A stretch of 64,000 nucleotides of DNA, from NCBI GenBank assembly GCA_009760855.2, contig WPIO01000007.1:5716001-5780000 (forward strand). Direction: 5' to 3'. This DNA is from Cristatella mucedo. Its lineage: Eukaryota > Bryozoa > Phylactolaemata > Cristatellidae. The notes under the pieces are model-generated. The model was not told where the DNA came from and made no database searches. It saw nothing but the letters and a program-made list of their open reading frames with translations. Within the stretch, counting starts at the first letter, position 1. Each line of letters begins with the position of its first letter. The position numbers and the translations under genes are program-made. Below are positions 48,030-58,901 of this stretch, piece after piece.

Positions 48030-48240
48030 CATCACGCTTCCTTTGCTGTCCACGAGCGCTCAGCGCTGCACGTCCGCACACGCAGTGCCGCCGCAGGAGC
48101 GCAGCCGCGGGCGCGCCGCCGCAGCCGTAGCGATCGGACCACGACCGGACCGGACCGAGCGATCGGACCGCGTTTACACAAAAAAGTGCACTACACCTAG
48201 GAACGAGCCCGCCGCGCCGCCCGTTGCTATCACAACGCCC
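48030..48240. other. CpG-rich patch
   Basis: Dense CG dinucleotides (for example CAGCCGCGGGCGCGCCGCCG) in an otherwise AT-rich region. It could be a promoter island or first exon. Frames run through it on both strands, but no family is recognised. Confidence 0.4.
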
Positions 48241-48639
48241 TCGGTAAATTTTAGTGAACGATCGATTAAGATGCAGCATCGTCGTATTGAGTTTTTCTCC
48301 GTGCTATTGGCATGCTACACACCGACGTATTTGCGGAGTCGCGGCACCGAACGCATTCTTCAGTATTAGAAAAGACGCTAGACGGTTTATGTGAATCTTT
48401 TTCGGACTCGACACAGAGCTAGATTGACCAAATCAATTGGACAAAAATAAAAAGTTTAAATTGAACAAATGATCATCCCGCCTTAAAAAAAGACCTGCTG
48501 TAATTTTAGTCCGATGTTAAAGTGGTTAGCCCACCGCTGCTCTATAGCGAAGTCTACGAGCGTCGACTATTTGTATCGCCTCTGTTGTGCATTGCTTACG
48601 GACCCTCGTGGCTGCTGGTGAGATAACACTTTTCCAACT

Positions 48640-48800
48640 ATAACGTATCTCCGTCTGTAACTCCACAAAGCCACGAAGACTATGTGGGTGCTACGCTGGA
48701 GAGTTTTGTATAGCGCGCTCAAAGCCTAAACGGCTTACGGTACGCATTCGGTAGCCAACAGACTTTATCTGATGACAGATTTCATCTCACGACGCCCGAA
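48640..48800 (-). mobile_element. LINE family 2 3' end
   Basis: The sequence matches the 3' end of the 15670-18740 element (CCGTCTGTAACTCCACAAAG, GAAGACTATGTGGGTGCTAC, GAGAGTTTTGTATAGCGCGC, AGCCTAAACGGCTTACGGTA). It is the clearest copy of the family 2 hairpin. Confidence 0.78.
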
Positions 48801-49320
48801 ACGGTAACGCCCATGCCAACATAAGTCGGTAAGTAATAAAAGCAGTAGCGGAATTCTCGTCCAATTGGTGTAGGTAATTTTACTCTGAATCTAATGTAGA
48901 CGTGCAGCATTTTATGCAACGATGCTGAATAAATGCACACGCCATGTTAGGAATGCGTCCTTAAATTGGCGCAGGAAATCTTCCCCTTGCAGCCAATGCT
49001 CTTTCCACTGAGCATTTCGGCTTACTATAAGTTATAGCCTCACCCTTATATAACTTCCTCGTCTTACAATTGCAGGCGGGAGAGACCGAACGTAGCTTCA
49101 TGCTAGATTACCTCAATTGCTTGAAACAACTAAATGATTGGATGACAGCGGTTTTGTAGTGGCTTGCATCCTTGCTTTTTCTGCGCTACGGAGAAAAGCT
49201 AATATCGAGAGATCCTGCAAACAGGTGGCCCTGTCTTCATTTGTGCTTTTGCAGGGAAGTATAAGGATGATACCTGTGTACTTTAAATGCTCGTCTAAGA
49301 ATGACATCTTGCATCTTATT
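48801..49320. other. Intergenic, nothing recognised
   Basis: No gene or repeat family supported; only short frames. Confidence 0.4.
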
Positions 49321-49324
49321 AAAC

Positions 49325-49425
49325 CTTGATTATTTATTGTTTGCTCTGAAGCGATTTCTTAAGTGCCTGCATAAAGATTTCTTTCTCTTCCGGCATTATA
49401 CAAATGACATGTTATTAGCAGTGTT
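49325..49425 (+). mobile_element. Variant LINE tail
   Basis: GATTATTTATTGTTTGCTCT, AAGTGCCTGCATAAAGATTT and GGCATTATACAAATGACATG follow the layout of the tail at 46890-46985. Confidence 0.45.
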
Positions 49426-49536
49426 ATCGTTTCGTAGCACGCACAGTATCCTCACCAAATTTAGCCAAAAATAATCAAACATTACATGCAAGCTGCGATT
49501 CCGAGTAGTTGATAAGCACTTTCCCCTGTATTTTAT

Positions 49537-50269
49537 TGTACCCAGGCTAGATTCGGTTGGCTGAGACCGGACGGCTGTAATGAGGGTAAGGGTCACCGGC
49601 TAAGCCGGAGTCGGACGTACGGCATGGCCGGATGTGCGGTGACGTGAGGTCACCGGGGCTCTAGGGTAGGAGAAGCTGGCCGAGTAAGTCGTGGTGTTGG
49701 AGGCTCCCAGTCTCGCCGAGTTATGCACCTTGATGGTTGCAGGCGTGCTCCGGCGATGCGGCCACGCACGCAAGGCGACGAGTACCCAAGGCCCGAGCGT
49801 AGCTGGATAGCACGCTCGTTGTTGAGACTTGTATATTCCGCGTTCCCCGTGTTGCGTGTTCGTGACCTCCCTTCCGTATGTTGGCGTCTTTCGGTGGAAG
49901 CTCTCGACTGTGGTGGTTGTCGACTCGGACTAGCCAAGCAGTTACTCAGCCAGCCGGGTCTTGGACGACGTACGCTCGTACTGTTGGATTCGGAGTCGGT
50001 ACAACGACAGGACTGCGGAAGCCGACTGACTAACACGTTTGTTCGCGCTTGCTGCGTCGTCTTGCGCCCCTATAGTGTGCTTTGTTTAGGACCCTCCCTG
50101 TAGATTTGCTTAGTTCCCCTGCTGTTGTTGGCGCATACGTCATTATAAAGAGGTTTAACCTGACGGCCGCTCGTCTTACCCTGGTTCAGCGGCATGGCGA
50201 GCGGCAGCGTGGCCGGAGTGTAGCGGAGTTCGGCGGGAACTAGCCTTTGACCTCCGGAGCTCGGTTACA
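49537..50269 (-). mobile_element. Solo LTR, family LTR-2, copy B (inverted)
   Basis: On the plus strand it starts TGTACCC and ends GGTTACA, flanked by a perfect 4-base duplication TTAT (49533-49536, 50270-50273). It is the reverse complement of copy A at 45254-45988 with scattered differences and small indels. Its own target duplication shows that it inserted independently. Confidence 0.82.
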
Positions 50270-50273
50270 TTAT

Positions 50274-51850
50274 TAAAGATACCTTGCCAATTTGGCTCTC
50301 ACTTTAGTCCCAGGATAAAGCAGCCAGGAATGACAGTGTTGAGCGCTTAGATCACCTGGTGACTAGTTGTCGTTAGTACTTGTTGGGCGCCTGTTTAGCA
50401 GCCAAAACAACTGACTTGGTGGATGTTCTAGACATTCCTACCGAGAAGGGTACTAGAGGTCTTTAGCGATTCCCACTCCGCCATCCCCGGACGTTGCTAT
50501 ACTGAAGGCGACGCGGAATTAATGAAGTCCGGCGCCGGCTTCTTGCGGACTTGCTTCTTCCGGCGGACGTCTTCTTTGCGTCTCTCTAGGCAACGCTTTG
50601 TCCGCTGCGGAGGCTGATCGAGAAGCAGCCTGCGTCCGTCGAAGGTGCGCCGACCCCCCCCCCGCCGCTAGGCCTCTCGGGCCTTTCCGTAGAGATATCC
50701 CGCCGCTCCTTTGCAAAGATTGTAGTCTCGTCAGGAAACGCTCTCCAAGTGTGTTATGTTTGTGCGGGCAGTCGTTCACGGATCAAGACGTCTCAGGCAG
50801 ATGCCGTGTATTAAAGGAAACGTGGGACCGGGCCGCACGATCGGCACGCAAGCCTGGAAGCAGCTGCTGCAAGTGGGTCCGCTGTTCTCGCCTCAGCGGC
50901 TTCTGTCGGGGTAGTCCGCTCTCGAGGTAGAGCAGACCCAACAAATTGTGTATTCAGCATTCTCCGGCGGCGAAGACGAGCTCTTCATCTTGTCAATAGA
51001 AAATGGCAATCGATATCATTTTTGGCGGGCGCCTTCGAATCTCTTTCCCAAAGGAGCGCCGCTCAGAAACCTCGGTAGACCCACTCGTCGGCAGAGAAAT
51101 TCGAACCGCCATCCGCGGAATTCGTCAGCAGCTCGCGAAAGGTACCCCGCTCGGCAGGATTCACCAGTCCCGCCTAAAAAGAATCGCCATCCTCCTTTGC
51201 AAATTTAAAATAACGGGAGCCGATTCAGAGCATGCATGGCCGACGGCGCCACTCTCTAGCGTTTCTCTATTTTTTGGCCAAAATAAGAAGTGAAAGCGTT
51301 AGCCTCCTCTGAACAAACACGTTGACGCAGGGACTCTCGCAGGATGCATCGATGATTTCGCTGGTTACGTCGCGCGCCATGCCTTTTCAAAGCATTGTAG
51401 CGGGGGTGCCCAAAATGGCTCGCACGATCGGCCTTTGTCTTGGCTCAGTCTCGGCCGAGAATTAGGGGCGTGCTAAACTTCCCAGCCTTCGTTCAGTCTC
51501 CCATAAACAATCATTCCAGGTAAACTTAAAAAAGGAAGACCGAATAGGACAGAAGTAAGACTCACCACGCTAACCCAGCTCGAGTCTCTGCCCGCATTCA
51601 GTCTTGGCGCCCTTGCACCAAGACTGGAGCAAAACTGAAGCAAGACGGACTTTGTACTCAAGGCTTAACCGGCGCTTTGGCATCTAGGACGAGGCAGTCG
51701 ACCGCAGCAGTTGACGTCGGTTAGACCTGACAATAGAGCGATTATTATGCAGCGAGAGAGAGAGAGAGAGAGAGTCAGCACACTGGCGGCCTCATACTTT
51801 TATCCACAGTGCTTCCAAGAGGGAGTGAACGGGAACTGAGTGGGCGCGGT
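50274..51850. other. GC-richer region upstream of a small gene
   Basis: A C-run (about 50656), CpG-rich stretches (50520-51250) and a (GA)n run (51747-51772) occur. Frames of up to 110 codons exist on both strands (for example 51003-51293 plus) without any family signature. Promoter or 5' UTR sequence of the gene at 51962 may lie at the right end. Confidence 0.35.
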
Positions 51851-51961
51851 TTTAGTTGGACTGCCTGGCCCCGTACACTCAGCCGGCTTTGGCTTCATCG
51901 CCGGATGTGACGTCACGTAGCGCAGCAACCATATGCACCAGGCCTGCTGCGGGCGCAGAAA

Positions 51962-52744
51962 ATGACGGCTTCTATCACACCGTCGCCGTACGCCAAGTGG
52001 ACAGATCTGCCAGCAAATTATGGGAGAAATCTATCGGCATTTCCTCTGGCAAGACCAAGTGGTCCTTCGTAAGCGATTGGCGCAAGGAAATCGTACGTTT
52101 ATTTTTGCCTCCGTGCTGCTACTTCGTTTAGTAGACTTTGTTACGAACGACTTGCATGTATCCACGTTACAGATTGAGCCTTAACTACAGGGAATACAAT
52201 CAGTCGCGGCCTGTATGTTCTAGCTATCAGGTGAGACTCTCATCCAGTACCGTACCATGTCCCTTCTGGCGGTATGCCGAAGCCAGTCATGCTATCCCAC
52301 TTGTCACCTGGCTTGGCTTTGCTTTAGACATGGTGGAGCAAGTATCACGTGGAGAATCCGAGCTACATAGCAGCAGATATGAAAGGAAAGTATGGGCCCC
52401 AAAAGCATACCCAGTGGCCATTCGAGACAGAATCGGAGTCAGGCAAATATCATACTGATCCATCTTTTCGCGTGCAGTATACGAAGCCCAACCCGCTCGA
52501 CTCGTACCACAGAGGCCTCAAGCCTGTAGCGGAGGCTAAGAGGTCAAGGGCTGAATACAGCCTCTACGGCGAGAACAACATCTATGCAAATCCCTATCTG
52601 TATCCCTACTCTAATGTGATGACCGGCTCGGGTTATCGGCGACCTGTGTATTCCGTGTATGGACCGATGCTTAAGAATCAGTACCACGGAATAAACTGGC
52701 AACACAACCGCCACGGAAATATGAACTTCGATGACCATTACTAG
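51962..52744 (+). CDS. Uncharacterised 193-residue Tyr/Pro-rich protein, three exons
   Basis: Exons 51962-52068, 52173-52230 and 52328-52744 join in phases 2 and 0 with good signals (TTC/GTAAGC; CCACGTTACAG; CAG/GTGAGA; TTTGCTTTAG) and give 193 residues. The start is MTASITPSPYAKWTDLPANY. The middle reads SLNYREYNQSRP and TWWSKYHVENPSYIAADMKG. The end, SVYGPMLKNQYHGINWQHNR to FDDHY, is rich in Tyr, Asn and His. I see no signal peptide, membrane span, coiled coil or known domain. I do not recognise the family. The composition (short, basic, Tyr/Pro-rich, no fold motif) resembles axonemal microtubule inner proteins, but that is only an impression. Support for reality comes from matching phases over two short introns (104 and 97 bases), an open 139-codon last exon and a nearby AATAAA. 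A competing model with a donor at 52093 would need a 42-base intron and has no in-frame start ATG. Confidence 0.7.
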
Positions 52745-52795
52745 ACTTCAATCACGACCGCATTTCTTGCTCATTTATTTTTTGTCAATAACGCG

Positions 52796-52801
52796 AATAA
52801 A
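52796..52801 (+). terminator. Polyadenylation signal of the 193-residue gene
   Basis: AATAAA stands 51 bases after the TAG stop. Confidence 0.7.
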
Positions 52802-52829
52802 TTGCCACATATGACCTTTAACTGATTCT

Positions 52830-53215
52830 TGCAGTGCATTTGTATGTCACAATACTTAGGTATTATTACAGAGTCTGCCTACTTTCATCTAATTACCATT
52901 ACAGAAATTCAGGCCTGGTTTGACCAGGATACCATATCCAAGCTGGTCCACGCATTTGCGACATCACTTCTTTACTTCCAATACTCATTTCTCGCAAGAC
53001 TTCTGGCCTGTGCAACGGACGCTTACTCTTGGTGCAAAACTCTGCAGATATATTTTTCAATCATTAATGTTGCCATTGCCGCAGTATAATACTTCTCACG
53101 GACCTGCACTGACATCGATCATCAATCAATCGACTCCATCGACTGTCTTCGTGTCATCTACTGATTTGACTAAGTTCACAAAGAATCTGAAAGCGTAACT
53201 GTTACACACAGCCCA
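52830..53215 (+). mobile_element. Decayed LINE fragment
   Basis: The frame holds a LVHAFATSLLYFQYSFLARL stretch, then the Gln-Arg-Thr-Leu and Trp-Cys-Lys-Thr-Leu-Gln blocks seen in the LINE C-terminal domain of other copies, and FTKNLKA near 53190. Indels break it. Confidence 0.55.
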
Positions 53216-53399
53216 TGCTCTGTCTGAGGGAATTTTTCTTTTGTGCGATTTGTGTCATGATACGCGATGAATCGCGACTGAGAACATTGACGTACTTTTG
53301 TGTAGCATCCTAGTGGACCTGTCTTTTTATCTGTGTGCTTCACTCACATGTGCCTGATTAATATCGAGTGCTACTATCTGGCCGTCCTACTAACAAGCG

Positions 53400-53545
53400 G
53401 CCGTGAGTCTCTTGCATGCTTGCCTAAGCAAGATACGTTGCTTTCCATTAACTTATTGGTTATTGCTTCTCTTGCAGTGTGTTGTAAAGCGTCTGAACAG
53501 AGATTGTGGTAAGGTGCTAAACGTCGACTCATTAACGTTATTATC
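53400..53545 (+). mobile_element. Variant LINE tail
   Basis: CATGCTTGCCTAAGCAAGAT, TTGCTTCTCTTGCAGTGTGT, AAGCGTCTGAACAGAGATT and an ATT-like end. It has the same layout as 46800-46985. Confidence 0.5.
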
Positions 53546-53554
53546 CATCCAAAC

Positions 53555-53830
53555 TACTTCCTAATTAGGCCAGATGTCATATCGCCAGCTCTTCCAAACT
53601 AAGTCGTTTAGCTGTACCTCTCATCAACCGAAAATCCTCTGGAGACCATGCCCTTAGTTCGTATGCTCCCAAACCTTGGAACTCAATAGCGACAGACGGC
53701 ACATCCACTGACTTGACATTTATAAAAAAGCTAAAAAGCTACCTGCTCTTTGCAGGATTTCTACATCTGTGTGCATTATCCTTAATGGGCTTATGCATGC
53801 GGAATTTGCGTATGGAAAGCGCTAATGCCA
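53555..53830 (+). mobile_element. LINE family 1 C-terminal fragment
   Basis: ATCCTCTGGAGACCATGCCC, TTCGTATGCTCCCAAACCTT and ACTGACTTGACATTTATAAA copy the coding end of family 1. The 3' UTR start (GGGCTTATGCATGC) follows and the match ends near 53830. Confidence 0.6.
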
Positions 53831-54224
53831 ATAACGCGATATAGCGGCTTCTCACTTGATTGAATGGTTAGTTGTAGTAGGCGTAGATTAATGCTCTCCC
53901 AACAGCATATATGCGGTAGCAGGTTGAACAACAAAACTCGCTCACAACGACGTTTATTTTCGCAGGTGCCCACACCGCTCCCGAAACGCAGCCGTTCTCC
54001 CCTACGCCGGGGCGTCCCAACTCGCCTTCGCTTTCTCTCCCAGCCACAGCCCATTCCCGTGGGTTAGCAGGAGGACAAAGCCGGCCTGCGTCCAAGCCAC
54101 AGCCTCCAGACCAGAGCTGAGCACTGGCTCGTCCCTAGGTCACATCTGCCTGTTGTTCGATCTTTGGTTGGTGGATGACACTACCGATCAGCCTGCACCG
54201 GCCAAGTGCTGGCGTGCCCAGTGA

Positions 54225-55285
54225 TCAAGAATCGTGCACATACACAGAAAAACAAATCGCAGTATGCAAAATGACAGCAAGCATATTATGGTTAGAGGTG
54301 ATATGCTCAGAGAAAGCAGGCAAATATGGTTGGTGGCAGCATACACAGTATCAGCAAGCATTGGCGGACTAAGGACGAATCGCATGGACCCACTAAATGC
54401 TATAATAAATAGATTTTTTATTTTTAAATTTTTTTTAGCTTCTCTTTTAATGTCGTCAAGTCAGAGAATGTTGTGACGCAAGTCAGAAGCAAGTTCCAGG
54501 CTTTGGGAGTATACGAAATAAAGGTACGGTCACCATAGGATTTGAGCTTCATGCGAGATGTAGATAACCGTTAGATCCAGAAAAGCAGGTGATATGTTGT
54601 AGCCTGGTGGGAGTGGAGAACTGATAGACGTAGGATTAATCCCAAGAATGAAGGGACCTAAAAGTGTGTGAAAGAGCCTTAAAGTCAATGAACTGCTTGA
54701 CTGGGAGCCAGTAAAAGTCGGCGAGAAGTGGTGTGATTTGGAAACTGCGACGCTCACGACATACAAACCTAGCTGCAGAATTTCCCATCAACTGTAGGCG
54801 CCTGATTGCACAAGCTGGTAGACCTGCAAGCAGTGCATTGCAGAAGTCGAGACGCGATGTAACAAATACATGAACCAATTTAGATGTGGCATCCCTGTCT
54901 AAGCAAGCGCAAATTTTAATAATGTTATGCTCCTTAAAGTAGGCAGACTTGACTGAGGAGTTGATGTAGTCTTCTAATGAAAGGTCGCTTTGAACAGGAC
55001 ACCTATATTTCGTGCTGATTCAACAGGAAATTTGCTGGTAGAACCGATTTTGAGCGTTAGCCTTTCCAGTTTCTGAATCACATTTGATTTTTATCCTTAT
55101 TTAATTTAAGAAAGTTGGCTCCCATCCATGTGCGGACATCATCAATATATGCAGCAAGGGAGTTGAGAGAGAGAATTTGACGTGCTGGAGAGCTGGGAGA
55201 AATGAAAGCAAAGGTACAACTGAGTACATCTGCATAGCAGTGAAAGCCTAGGTTGAGCCCAGCAATCGCATCGAAGAGAAAGAGA

Positions 55286-55370
<85 letters not shown>

Positions 55371-55780
55371 TGCGAATCGTGAGAAGAACCAGACCAAGCA
55401 CAGAATCCTGACGTACCACATATTTCAGTGGTTCCTTGGATGATCTTTGTCCATTCACATCAATACCCTGGAGTGTCCCACTGAAATATGACTTAAACCA
55501 TTGTTGCGTCGTGCCAGTGATACCAAGGCGAGATGAGAGGTGCTCGAGAAGAACTTGGTGATCGATTATATCAAAAGCTGCCGAAAGATTGAGAAAACAG
55601 AAACCGAGACTCTACCTAAGTCTGCATTCCTAAGAAGGTCGTTATGCAACCGAAGCAATGCTGACTCTGTGGAGGGATTAGCTCAAACACCAGACTGGAA
55701 CTTACTAGCAAGGTTTGAAGTTTCAATGTATGAGTTCAGCTGGTCTGCCACGACTCATTCCAGTGTCTTTAACAGGAATG
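54225..55780 (-). mobile_element. LINE family 1 copy broken by a (GA)n expansion
   Basis: 3' UTR words (TTGGTGGCAGCATACACAGT) at 54330 lead to the C-terminal coding part at 54440-54880 (LDFCNALLAGLPACAIRRLQ on the minus strand) and RT blocks. Motif C is reduced to HCYADVLSC-like, and LKYVVRQDSVLGLVLL lies to the right of the microsatellite. 5' RT blocks at 55540-55770 match 3400-3610. The array at 55291-55367 replaces the stretch between these two parts. The element is dead. Confidence 0.75.
55291..55367. repeat. (AG)n microsatellite inside LINE RT
   Basis: About 38 perfect AG units. In the intact copies the same place reads AAGAGGGAGAGTATA, which is a plausible seed for slippage. Confidence 0.95.
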
Positions 55781-55784
55781 GTAA

Positions 55785-56485
55785 AGGGGCAACTGGGCGA
55801 AAATTGAGTAATCAAGTTCTTCCTCTTGGTCTAGTGTTGTTCTTAGCGAAAGCATGTATTTCAATTTCCGACAGCAAATATTTTGCTGACGGTCACTCTC
55901 AGTCGCCGTCCTCGGACGAGCTGTATGAGCCCAGCAAATGAGACTACTCAAAAATGATTTCCATCCTTGCAAACCCTTAGGGTAACGTACTTGCTGTCTA
56001 GGCTAGCGGGCTTGTTCTCAGCTTGTGCGCTAAGTCGGTTGCATTGACGGCAGTTTGAAATCAACCTGCTTGTCCGGAAACTTGCCCAGGCACCACTTTT
56101 TGGGCAACCGATATCGTACCAAGATACTAAGCCATGATTTGAAAAAAGTCTTTCGCTGAGGGCGATTTCTTTGTTCAATTTATCGTGTAGTCTTGACTGC
56201 ATCTTCGTTGGACGACCCGTGCAAATCGTCGCTCCATTTACGGCTGCAGAGCGAGGACCTCGCATCGACTGGTCCTAGGGAACTAAATTAGGCGAGCAAT
56301 AAATTCAATTCCCCCAATTTCCCTGTCCTTCAACATGCATGGAAATCACTGTGGGACAGTTCTCAATTACTCCGCCTTAGTTCGGTGTCACATCGCTTCG
56401 AGATTTATTTGCACGTGCAATACAATCAACTGCGTATCTGTTGACGTAGAAAATTTACCTTGCGATATTAAGCCAAGCAAATCGC
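55785..56485. other. Intergenic, nothing recognised
   Basis: Open stretches at 56265-55948 (minus) and near 55800-55941 (plus) show no family motif. No RNA gene or other repeat is seen. Confidence 0.4.
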
Positions 56486-56489
56486 AGCT

Positions 56490-56965
56490 GATGAATCTGA
56501 TGAATCATCTGATGATCCCTCACCAGGCCAAGCATCGTACCACCCGCTTTTCGGAATCCAACAGTCTACCAATACCTCGTACAAACCTCAAATCCTTTGG
56601 AGACCGTGCATTTAGTTCGCATGCTCCCAAAGCCTTGAACTCACTCCCTACTTCCGTCACAACATCCCCTGACTTAACCACATTTAAAAAGAATGTAAAC
56701 AACCTATTTAGGACAGCATTTAGTGAGTCCCTGTGATTCGTCCTTCACGTGCTTATGCGTGGTGACACTGCATGCTGCCACTAACCACATTTGCATGCTG
56801 AGCCTGTGCATGTCACCCCTAACCATGTTATTTATGTTGTTTATCAAGCGTGATATTACTCACAATTCAATTGCATTTCTCTTAGCAGCAAATGTAAAGC
56901 GCCTAGAAAGAGATTGAGTTCTCTGAGGGTGCTTTATCAAGTGTATTATTATTATAATTATTATC
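56490..56965 (+). mobile_element. LINE family 1 3' end, well preserved
   Basis: The last coding segment is open (HQAKHRTTRFSESNSLPIPR to FRTAFSESL, stop at about 56736). The complete 3' UTR follows: CTTATGCGTGGTGACACTGC, GCATGCTGAGCCTGTGCATG, AAAGCGCCTAGAAAGAGATT, GGTGCTTTATCAAGTG and an ATT microsatellite to about 56965. It is the best reference for the family 1 tail. Confidence 0.82.
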
Positions 56966-57079
56966 ATTATGAAACTTGCCAGAAAAAGGGCTGCTTAACA
57001 TTTTTCGGTGATTAGTGGGCACTACCTAAGTCAAGGTTACGCCCTCTTAAAGAACTCCCAGCTGTGCCCATTAGCTGAT

Positions 57080-57240
57080 TTTAACAGCCTCATTTGTATA
57101 GCGTCAGCAGAGCCTAAACGGTGGTCAGCACCGCTTGCAGTTGCCAATAAAGGATCGCCCACTGCAGGGTTCGAGCCCACGACCTCGGTCATGGAGAGCG
57201 AATACCTTACCTCATTGGCTATCGCGGCCCAATAATCATG
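57080..57240 (-). mobile_element. SINE-A, tRNA-derived
   Basis: Mirror order: AACAGCCTCATTTGTATAGC, the hairpin (AGAGCCTAAACGGTGGT), TAAAGGATCGCCCACTGCAG, B-box (GGTTCGAGCCCACGACC) and an A-box end (TTGGCTATCGCGGCCC). Confidence 0.75.
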
Positions 57241-58900
57241 GCCAAGACCCTAACAAATACAGACGACAGCAAGATCGAAGTTTGCCCACTTCTGCGGATA
57301 TTCCGGACATGCCAACATAGTCTATGGGTATTAATAGCAATGCTTGTCAGCTTGGGGGGACTCTTCTTCTCAAATCTAAACCTATCAATCTTTTTGGGAT
57401 TTTTTTCACTCTCCAAGTTAATGAGGCCCACGCCATAGCGAGCAAGCATTTGACCTATCACTAGGTCGCTCGCCATATGACACACCCCACAACTGTAGCT
57501 TGTAATAAATTAACGAAAGCCCTAACCTGAAGATAAAAGAAAGCAAATGCCTCACCCTAATCACATCAGCTAGGACTCCGACGTTCTTTAACATTAGGAA
57601 GCCGTCTTTGAGAAGAAGGCAAGAGTGTTCAAGTCACGAAGTCTCATAATGCAAGCTATTTTCAAAAGTAAATCCAGCCGGGAACTCCTGCCCTTCTCAC
57701 CGACTAGGGCAGAATCCTTGCTACAAGTTTCACTATAGCAAAACCCAGTGTTCTGTCAGTCATCACGATTTCTCGGCAACTGCTTCAAGTCGCAGCCTTT
57801 TTGCTTGATGGCCTGTGCAACTAGTCATCGTACTCCAAAGACAGACAACAAGATACAAGTGCAGGTCCAACAGGCTTGTAAGTGCACTCTAAAAGCTTCT
57901 ACTCGTGGACCTTCAACAGCCATTTTAGTCTCCCCCTCTCTCGGTATGTTCCATGCATATGGAATATTGTTGCTTTAATTTCGCTCTTCAAAAACCAACT
58001 GCTCTAACGAGTAAGATAGCAGGACTCATAGTTTGGTCGCCAGTGTCCATGATTCGCAGCACGTGAACGCCTTCGACTTCAAGGTCACGGTTGTAGTATG
58101 CACTGCTGCAGGCCTGACATAGGGGACACAGATGCCGGTGCGACATGCCACGGCTATGACAAATAACGCATAGCTTAGTTTTTAAGTCACATCTCAGATT
58201 GTGTCGAGTTTGTTTAATCGGTGCATTGACACGACTCTCGGGTTCAGAGACCAAGGATCGAATGCCAGATGCACGCCATGCCTATTTTGTTCTCGTACTT
58301 CGATTTCCCTCAAGGAGTTAGAGCTATTTACATTCGGCTCGTAGTTCAGTTCTATATAATAATCCAAATAATTTGGCATTAAAGAGATCGGTAGATTTAC
58401 ACTAAAATTTCATGCATCAGCTGTTGAAGTGGATAATAATGATACTATCAGAGAGAGAGATGCATGCTCGATTGCTAATGGCACAGAGTGCACTGGCATA
58501 TAGTAGAGTGAACTCGTGGTAGCATAACGGCTCTATTTAACCATTAACATCGTGATAGCAATAAGCACGTTCATTGAGCATGTGCACCACACGATGAGCA
58601 GTTTACATAATAGCATGAACGTGCTGCCTGAGCGTAACATCAATCTCCTCTAGCCGATGTGGTGGATACCAGAACATACAGATATGACTGTATCCCAATA
58701 AGCTTAAACAATTTGTTTGCTGGCAGCCATGCAACTGAGCAACAGACAACTGATGCAGGATAGGGAAGACTGTTCAAGCCGATCACTGATAGATTGGAGC
58801 AATAAATAATTGGCAAACAATGTAAACAAGGCCGATCCGATGCAGCAGAACCTGCGAATAAGCTCTCTATCTTTGCTGAACGCTGCCAGGCTGGCCAGTC
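57241..58900. other. Sequence downstream of the MTFR-like gene
   Basis: A minus-strand open stretch at 58254-57988 has a Cys/His-rich run (CVICHSRGMSHRHLCPLC, then QAC) that hints at a zinc-binding segment, but no flanking splice signals or family name could be established. Another at 57485-57219 shows nothing. The 3' UTR of the minus-strand gene ending at 58902 should lie at the right end. No AATAAA was found close by. Confidence 0.35.
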
Positions 58901-58901
58901 A

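Noticed and set aside
47830-48369. 179-codon plus-strand gene
   Set aside because: Its first third is LINE 3' UTR and the middle is CpG-rich sequence open on both strands. No family motif or splice support was seen.
45254-50269. A single foldback element with inverted ends
   Set aside because: Each LTR-2 copy has its own target duplication directly at its two ends.
52069-52134. Alternative exon 1/2 joining for the 193-residue gene using a donor at 52093 or an acceptor at 52134
   Set aside because: These give phase agreement, but only in a frame without a start ATG, and one needs a 42-base intron. The chosen model has an ATG, a GTAAGC donor and matching phases.
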